A DNA stretch of 64,000 bases, taken from assembly GCF_039596395.1 (NCBI RefSeq), contig NZ_JBCNJT010000005.1:1-64000 (forward strand). Direction: 5' to 3'. Position numbers and translations under genes: made by a program. Below, piece after piece: positions 58,962-64,000 of this stretch. A model generated the notes under the pieces. That model worked only from the letters and a program-made list of their open reading frames with translations. It made no database searches and was not told the origin of the DNA. Numbering within the stretch: position 1 is the stretch's first letter; each line of letters opens with the position of its first letter. Origin of the DNA: Fluviicola sp. Lineage in GTDB: Bacteria > Bacteroidota > Bacteroidia > Flavobacteriales_D > Crocinitomicaceae.

Positions 58962-61367
58962 ATGAACAGACACATCAAAAAGGTAGCGATTTTAGGATCC
59001 GGAGTTATGGGTTCCAGAATTGCCTGCCACTTTGCCAATGTCGGGTGTGAAGTCCTGCTGCTTGACATCCTTCCGAAAGAACCCAATGATGCCGAAAAAG
59101 CCAAAGGACTCACAATTGATAGTAAGCCCGTAAGGAACCGCATTGTAAATGAAGCTTTGCAATTTGCATTGACTTCCAACCCTTCTCCGATTTACCGGAA
59201 GTCTTTTGCTTCCCGCATTCAAACCGGGAATTTTGAAGATGACATGGCAAAAATTGCCGATGTGGACTGGGTCATTGAAGTAGTAATCGAACGTTTGGAC
59301 ATCAAACAACAAGTGTTTGCCAACGTAGAAAAATTCCGTAAACCGGGAACACTGATCTCCACAAACACCTCCGGAATTCCTATCCATTTGATGCTGGAAG
59401 GAAGAACGGATGATTTCAAAAAACACTTCGCGGGAACGCACTTTTTCAATCCTCCAAGATATTTGTCTTTACTGGAAATTATCCCAACCACTGAAACAGC
59501 TCCGGAGATTATTGATTTTTACATGTCGTTCGGTTCCAAAATTCTTGGAAAGAAAACAGTACTTTGTAAAGATACTCCCGGATTTATCGGAAACCGTATC
59601 GGGGTTTATTCCATGGCAAAAGTGATGGAGTTGGCACAGGAGCTTGGTTTGACGATCGAAGAAGCCGACTCACTGACAGGCGCTATTCTGGAGCGTCCGA
59701 AAACCGGAACATTTAAGTTGGGAGACCTGGTAGGTCTGGACACGGCCTACAGCGTTACCAAAGGTTTACAGGCCAATTTGCCAAACGATCAAATGGTTAA
59801 GGAACTTAAAGAATCGAAAGTCTTAAACTTCCTGATCGAACATAAATTCCTGGGAGACAAGACCAAAAAAGGATTCTATTATAAGGAAAAAGATCCTTCC
59901 GGGAATGTAAACCGATTCGCGCTTGACCTGGAAACACTGGAATACCGGCCGATGCAGAAAGCCAAATTCCCGGTATTGGAAATGGCAAAACAGGCCCCGG
60001 ACCTGAAAACACGTTTGGGAATGTTATTGCTCGACAAATCAAAAGCAGGAGATTTATTGAGAAAACACTACGCTTCGTTATTTGCTTACGTTTCTCAGCG
60101 AGTACCTGAAATTTCGGATGTACTTTTCAGTATCGATGACGCCATTCGTTCAGGATATGCCTGGACTTACGGTCCTTTTGAGAACTGGGACATGATCGGT
60201 GTTCAGAAAGGAATCGAATTGGCAGAAAGCGAAGGATATACCGTTGCGGAATGGGTCAAAGAATTCGTTGCAGCGGGAAATAATTCATTCTACAAATCCG
60301 AAGGCGGTAAGAAATACTTCTACGACATTGCCTCAAAATCCTATAAAGTGATTCCTGGAACGGAGCACCTGGTTATTTTGGATGCCTTGCGTGAAACCAA
60401 TAAAGTTTGGGGAAATTCAGATACCACGTTGGTAGATTTAGGCGACGGAATCCTGAACCTGGAATTCCATACTAAAATGAATACGATCGGCGGCGGCGTT
60501 ATTGAAGGAATCAACAAAGCAATTGACTTAGCGGAAAAAGAATACAAAGGTCTGGTGATTTCGAACACGGGTGGAAACTTCTCTGCAGGTGCAAATGTCG
60601 GGATGATCTTCATGATGGCTGTAGAACAGGACTACGATGAATTGAACTTCGCTGTAAAAGCATTCCAGGATACAATGATGCGTGTCCGTTACTCCAATAT
60701 CCCTGTAATTGTAGCTCCGCATAATATGGCTTTGGGTGGTGGCTGTGAACTATCCATGCATTCGGATAAAGTCGTTGCACATGCGGAGCTTTACATGGGA
60801 TTGGTTGAATTCGGTGTTGGCCTGATACCGGGAGGAGGCGGTTCAAAAGAATTCGCAAAACGCTTCTCGGAAGAATTGAAAGACGGTGATATCAAAATCA
60901 ACCGATTACGCGAGCGTTTCCTTTCAATCGGTCAGGCGAAAGTTTCTACTTCTGCTTACGAAGCATTTGATTTGGGGTATTTACGTCCCGGAACGGATGA
61001 AGTAATCGTTTCACGCGAATATCAATTGACACGGGCAAAAGACGCTGCTCTCGAACTGGCAAACAAAGGATACATCGCTCCGAAAAGAGAAAAGAACATC
61101 ACTGTTCTCGGACAGGAGGGCCTTGGAATTATTTACGTGGGAGCAAACTCCATGAAATCCGGGCATTACATGTCGGAGCACGACCAGGTAATTTCAGAAA
61201 AACTAGGCTGGGTAATGTGCGGCGGCGATCTGAGTGAAAACACAGTTGTTTCCGAACAATACTTACTGGACCTGGAACGAAAAGCATTCGTGGAATTGTG
61301 CCAGCAGCGCAAGACGCTTGAGCGATTGGAGAGTCTGGTGAAATCAGGGAAAATCTTGAGAAATTAA
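58962..61367 (+). CDS. fadN: 3-hydroxyacyl-CoA dehydrogenase/enoyl-CoA hydratase, FadN type
   Basis: This bifunctional beta-oxidation enzyme of 801 residues hydrates enoyl-CoA and oxidises the 3-hydroxyacyl-CoA. The dehydrogenase comes first (Rossmann VAILGSGVMGSRIACHFANVG, catalytic His in GTHFFNPPRYLSLLEIIP). The crotonase domain comes last (NFSAGANVGMIFMM, NMALGGGCELSMHSDKVVAHAELYMGLVEFGVGLIPGGGGSKEF). This is the order of Bacillus FadN, the reverse of E. coli FadB/FadJ. I used ATG 58962 over a longer TTG start. It lies 12 bases before the thiolase gene. Confidence 0.92.
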   Translation: MNRHIKKVAILGSGVMGSRIACHFANVGCEVLLLDILPKEPNDAEKAKGLTIDSKPVRNRIVNEALQFALTSNPSPIYRKSFASRIQTGNFEDDMAKIADVDWVIEVVIERLDIKQQVFANVEKFRKPGTLISTNTSGIPIHLMLEGRTDDFKKHFAGTHFFNPPRYLSLLEIIPTTETAPEIIDFYMSFGSKILGKKTVLCKDTPGFIGNRIGVYSMAKVMELAQELGLTIEEADSLTGAILERPKTGTFKLGDLVGLDTAYSVTKGLQANLPNDQMVKELKESKVLNFLIEHKFLGDKTKKGFYYKEKDPSGNVNRFALDLETLEYRPMQKAKFPVLEMAKQAPDLKTRLGMLLLDKSKAGDLLRKHYASLFAYVSQRVPEISDVLFSIDDAIRSGYAWTYGPFENWDMIGVQKGIELAESEGYTVAEWVKEFVAAGNNSFYKSEGGKKYFYDIASKSYKVIPGTEHLVILDALRETNKVWGNSDTTLVDLGDGILNLEFHTKMNTIGGGVIEGINKAIDLAEKEYKGLVISNTGGNFSAGANVGMIFMMAVEQDYDELNFAVKAFQDTMMRVRYSNIPVIVAPHNMALGGGCELSMHSDKVVAHAELYMGLVEFGVGLIPGGGGSKEFAKRFSEELKDGDIKINRLRERFLSIGQAKVSTSAYEAFDLGYLRPGTDEVIVSREYQLTRAKDAALELANKGYIAPKREKNITVLGQEGLGIIYVGANSMKSGHYMSEHDQVISEKLGWVMCGGDLSENTVVSEQYLLDLERKAFVELCQQRKTLERLESLVKSGKILRN

Positions 61368-61379
61368 ACATTAAAAAAC

Positions 61380-62561
61380 ATGTCAAACAAAGCATATATC
61401 GTAGCGGGATTCCGCTCAGCAGTTGGAAAAGCAGGGAAAGGAGGATTCCGGTTCTACCGTCCTGACGACCTGGCAGCACGTGTCATCGAACACCTGGTTG
61501 CTAGCGTTCCGCAAGTAGAAAAAACACGCATAGACGATGTTATCGTTGGAAATGCTACTCCGGAAGCAGAACAAGGATTGAACGTAGGGCGTTTGATCTC
61601 TTTGATGGGATTAAAAACCGATAAAGTTCCCGGAATGACCGTCAATCGTTATTGTTCTTCCGGTTTGGAAACAATCGCATTGGCACAGGCAAAAATTGAA
61701 GCCGGAATGGCCGATTGTATCATTGCCGGTGGTGTCGAATCCATGTCGGTTATGGCAATGGGTGGTTGGCGAATTGTTCCGAACCCAAAAGTCGGAAAAG
61801 AAAATCCGACCTGGTACTGGGGAATGGGATTGACTGCAGAAGCGGTTGCAACCCAATTCAACGTAAGCCGGGAAGACCAGGATTTATTTTCGTTGAAATC
61901 GCATGAAAAAGCCTTGAAAGCAATCGCTGAAGGGAAATTCAAGGAAGATATCGTGCCGATTGAAGTGGAACACATCTTTTTGGATGAAAACGAAAAAAGA
62001 CAAACCAAAACATTTATTGTCGACACGGATGAAGGCCCACGTGCTTCAACTATTGAAGGATTGGCAAAATTAAAGCCGGTATTCGATGCCATGGGAAGTG
62101 TAACTGCAGGAAACTCCTCACAAACTTCCGACGGAGCCGCTTTCGTGATGGTGATGTCTGAAAAAATGATGAAGGAACTGAACATTGAGCCGATAGCACG
62201 TTTGCATAGCTACGCAGTTGTAGGAATTGAACCGCGAATCATGGGTGTAGCACCGATTGATGCCATTCCAAAAGCACTGAAGCAGGCTGGCCTGGGCTTG
62301 AACGACATCAACTTATTCGAGTTGAACGAAGCATTCGCATCTCAATCATTGGCAGTTATTCGTGAAGTTGGTTTGAACCCGGATATCGTGAATGTTAACG
62401 GCGGAGCAATTGCTTTGGGCCACCCGCTTGGATGTACCGGAGCAAAACTGACCGTTCAACTGATCAACGAATTGCGCCGCAGAAACGAAAAATACGGCGT
62501 TGTAACCATGTGTGTCGGAACCGGACAAGGTGCCGCAGGTGTGATCGAACTTCTGAAATAA
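61380..62561 (+). CDS. fadA: Acetyl-CoA C-acyltransferase (thiolase)
   Basis: This enzyme cleaves 3-ketoacyl-CoA with CoA to give acetyl-CoA, the last beta-oxidation step. The 393-residue protein has the nucleophilic Cys in [19 protein letters not shown] near residue 90. The other catalytic segments are [18 protein letters not shown] (His near 345) and [18 protein letters not shown] with the second Cys. It follows fadN as in the Bacillus fadNA arrangement. No acyl-CoA dehydrogenase gene follows. Confidence 0.95.
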   Translation: MSNKAYIVAGFRSAVGKAGKGGFRFYRPDDLAARVIEHLVASVPQVEKTRIDDVIVGNATPEAEQGLNVGRLISLMGLKTDKVPGMTVNRYCSSGLETIALAQAKIEAGMADCIIAGGVESMSVMAMGGWRIVPNPKVGKENPTWYWGMGLTAEAVATQFNVSREDQDLFSLKSHEKALKAIAEGKFKEDIVPIEVEHIFLDENEKRQTKTFIVDTDEGPRASTIEGLAKLKPVFDAMGSVTAGNSSQTSDGAAFVMVMSEKMMKELNIEPIARLHSYAVVGIEPRIMGVAPIDAIPKALKQAGLGLNDINLFELNEAFASQSLAVIREVGLNPDIVNVNGGAIALGHPLGCTGAKLTVQLINELRRRNEKYGVVTMCVGTGQGAAGVIELLK

Positions 62562-62579
62562 TACGTCTCAACTAATTTC

Positions 62580-62619
62580 AACGCCATTTATCTCCGGCCG
62601 GATGATAAATGGCGTTTTT
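62580..62619 (+). terminator. Strong terminator after fadN-fadA
   Basis: AACGCCATTTATC (62580-62592) pairs perfectly with GATAAATGGCGTT (62604-62616) around 11 bases and runs into TTTT. It is 18 bases after the thiolase stop. Confidence 0.92.
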
Positions 62620-62679
62620 CGTGTTATAATTCCATAAAATCGAATTTCCACCGAGCTTTTTCTTAATTTCGAAAGAAAT

Positions 62680-63738
62680 ATGGAAAACACTTCACAGAAA
62701 ATAGCGAAAGTACATACAACGAGTCATTCGTTAATCATCGCTTCGATCCTGGTTGTGATTCTTTATTTAGGCCGAAGCCTGATTATCCCGCTAATTTTCG
62801 GGATTATTCTTTGGCTAATGATGCGGAAGGTGCGCTCGCTTTTTTACAAGGTCGGGCTAAGGGATAAATGGTTCCCCAAATGGCTGAAAACCCTTTTAAG
62901 CACTGCCATTCTTTTTTCAACGGTTTGGGTCATCGGGATGATTTTCGAGCGCAATATCCAGGAACTCATCAAATACTCGGATGCTTACGGAAAAAACCTC
63001 ACGAAAATCCTCAACGACTTCGACAGTTTTTCTTCCTACAAAGTGGAAGACATTGCCAAAAGTTTCAACTCCAATGATCTGATCAGCAAATACATGACTT
63101 CCGTAATTGCTTCGCTGCAGACCATTATTTCCAATGTGATCATTGTCCTGATTTACATGCTTTTCATCATCATGGAAGAATCTTCTTTCAAGTTCAAAAT
63201 AAGAGCTTTGTTCCCTGATCGTGTCACCTACGACGAGCGCATGCAGGTCATTCGCAGAATTGAAAAAGCAATCACGAATTACCTGGGCATCAAATCATTG
63301 ATCGCACTGGTTGCTTCTACCATTTCCTATTCCATTTTTACACTGGCAGGATTAAATGCTCCGTTCTTTTGGGCATTACTGGTTTTCATGTTCAGCTTTA
63401 TTCCGTTCTTCGGGGTTTTGATCAGTTCTTTCATTCCCGCTATCTTTGCAATTATTCAGTTTGCCGGATACAGTGAGTCACTGATCATCTTATTCAGTGT
63501 CGGGTCCGTACAGTTTATTGCCGGAAATATCATCGAACCCAAAATCATGGGAAATACGATGAACGTAAGCCCGTTGGTTGTTATACTCGCATTAGGTTTC
63601 TGGGGATTCATTTGGGGATTGCCGGGAATGTTCCTCAGTGTTCCTATTACCGTTATCATGGTGATTGTTTTCTCGAAGTTTAAATCAACCCGCGGAATAG
63701 CTGTTATTCTTTCGGAAAGAGGAGAAATTGAACATTAA
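62680..63738 (+). CDS. AI-2E family transporter (PerM/YdiK type)
   Basis: The 352-residue inner-membrane protein has about seven or eight hydrophobic helices: two close together near 17-45 (SLIIASILVVILYLGRSLIIPLIFGIILWLMM), one near 70-88, then a soluble segment, and a C-terminal cluster from about 145. The latter carries the family block FFWALLVFMFSFIPFFGVLISSFIPA. Members export signals or metabolites such as AI-2, or act as antiporters, so the family name does not settle the substrate. The next gene starts within its stop codon (TAATG), implying co-translation. TAATTTCG at 62664-62671 may be its -7 box. Confidence 0.88.
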   Translation: MENTSQKIAKVHTTSHSLIIASILVVILYLGRSLIIPLIFGIILWLMMRKVRSLFYKVGLRDKWFPKWLKTLLSTAILFSTVWVIGMIFERNIQELIKYSDAYGKNLTKILNDFDSFSSYKVEDIAKSFNSNDLISKYMTSVIASLQTIISNVIIVLIYMLFIIMEESSFKFKIRALFPDRVTYDERMQVIRRIEKAITNYLGIKSLIALVASTISYSIFTLAGLNAPFFWALLVFMFSFIPFFGVLISSFIPAIFAIIQFAGYSESLIILFSVGSVQFIAGNIIEPKIMGNTMNVSPLVVILALGFWGFIWGLPGMFLSVPITVIMVIVFSKFKSTRGIAVILSERGEIEH

Positions 63739-64000
63739 TGAAGGGGTTTCTGATAACATATTTCTTACTGTTTTCTTTGTTTTCTGTCGCTCAGTTTGAC
63801 GATGAAACAGAGAACAAAACCGTCTTCGGCGGAACAAACTTCATTGCAAAAAACGCAGCCGGACAAGTCGGGATCAAATCCAAAGACGGAAAAGAAGTGG
63901 TTCCTTTTGTTTACAATAAGATTATCGAGAATCACCTGGGATTGTTTGTTTTTAAGGTCAACAAATCCAACGGGTACGAACGTTCCTATTCTTTAGGATA
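63738..64000 (+). CDS. Exported WG-repeat-like protein, 5' part only
   Basis: The gene starts at ATG 63738, overlapping the preceding stop codon by one base, and runs off the window after 87 codons. It has a signal peptide (MKGFLITYFLLFSLFSVAQ). The mature start includes GQVGIKSKDGKEVVPFVYNKI, which resembles a WG repeat (GKWGLID..G..VIPxxYD). The length and further domains cannot be seen. Coupling with the transporter suggests a linked function. Confidence 0.65.
   Translation, partial: MKGFLITYFLLFSLFSVAQFDDETENKTVFGGTNFIAKNAAGQVGIKSKDGKEVVPFVYNKIIENHLGLFVFKVNKSNGYERSYSLG

Noticed and set aside
61649-62185. A 178-codon minus-strand frame.
   Set aside because: It is antisense to the thiolase gene, which is unambiguous.

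Overview
The window is a gene-dense stretch of a Bacteroidota chromosome, most likely Flavobacteriales and close to Crocinitomicaceae/Fluviicola; the family-level placement is inference. Four things support it. Several secreted proteins end in the YPNP-type C-terminal domain of type IX secretion (T9SS) cargo. There is a PorV/PorQ-like protein next to a PorU-like C25 peptidase. Promoters resemble the Bacteroidota form, a TTG-type -33 box and a TAnnTTTG -7 box. Genes start after A-rich leaders without clear Shine-Dalgarno sequences. I saw no rRNA, tRNA, CRISPR array, phage or insertion sequence.

Layout. 0-7.5 kb: pfkA, a sigma factor with a TPR membrane partner, an OsmC-like protein, a PAS/LuxR regulator and two secreted proteins. 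7.5-9.5 kb: a leftward PaaG-like isomerase and a PaaH-like dehydrogenase. 9.8-13.3 kb: two tandem paralogous T9SS cargo genes and a WYL regulator; the first paralog is followed by a decayed copy of the WYL gene's 3' end, which records a tandem duplication. 13.3-18.6 kb: a TPR histidine kinase, a conserved 477-residue protein of unknown role, and an MbnP/MbnH-like lipoprotein and di-haem peroxidase pair. 18.7-27.2 kb: a RecB/AddA-like helicase-nuclease, then the housekeeping series rplM-rpsI-rpsB-tsf and pyrH-frr, split by a convergent DUF2007 gene. 27.2-35 kb: a T9SS cargo protein, a lipoprotein, an ECF sigma factor with a membrane partner, dinB, a DUF2891 protein and a T9SS cargo protein with 20-residue LPX-type leucine-rich repeats. 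35-40.2 kb: an enoyl-CoA hydratase, an RRM protein, a coiled-coil protein, an aldehyde dehydrogenase, purS and pssA. 40.3-46.6 kb: the PorV-like and PorU2-like pair. 46.7-53.3 kb: an exported protein, a GAF-PP2C phosphatase, lpxD, a tail-anchored protein and a fused 2-oxoacid dehydrogenase E1. 53.4-57.4 kb: an XRE-Fic protein with palindromic sites at its start, an S9 peptidase and a DUF2461 protein. 57.5-64 kb: an acidic protein with a PaaI-like thioesterase, then marR-fadN-fadA, an AI-2E family transporter and the start of a WG-repeat-like protein.

Together the genes cover core translation and nucleotide metabolism, acyl-CoA and branched-chain catabolism (two dehydrogenases, three hydratase/isomerase domains, a thiolase, a thioesterase and an E1), and a T9SS-dependent cell-surface programme. 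No complete, plainly new system is evident. The best leads are the PorV/PorU2-like pair, the MbnP/MbnH-like pair, the XRE-Fic gene with its putative operator, the duplication scar in the WYL gene and the unassigned 477-residue family. Many starts were moved downstream of the longest reading frame, guided by family N-termini, signal peptides and promoter position.
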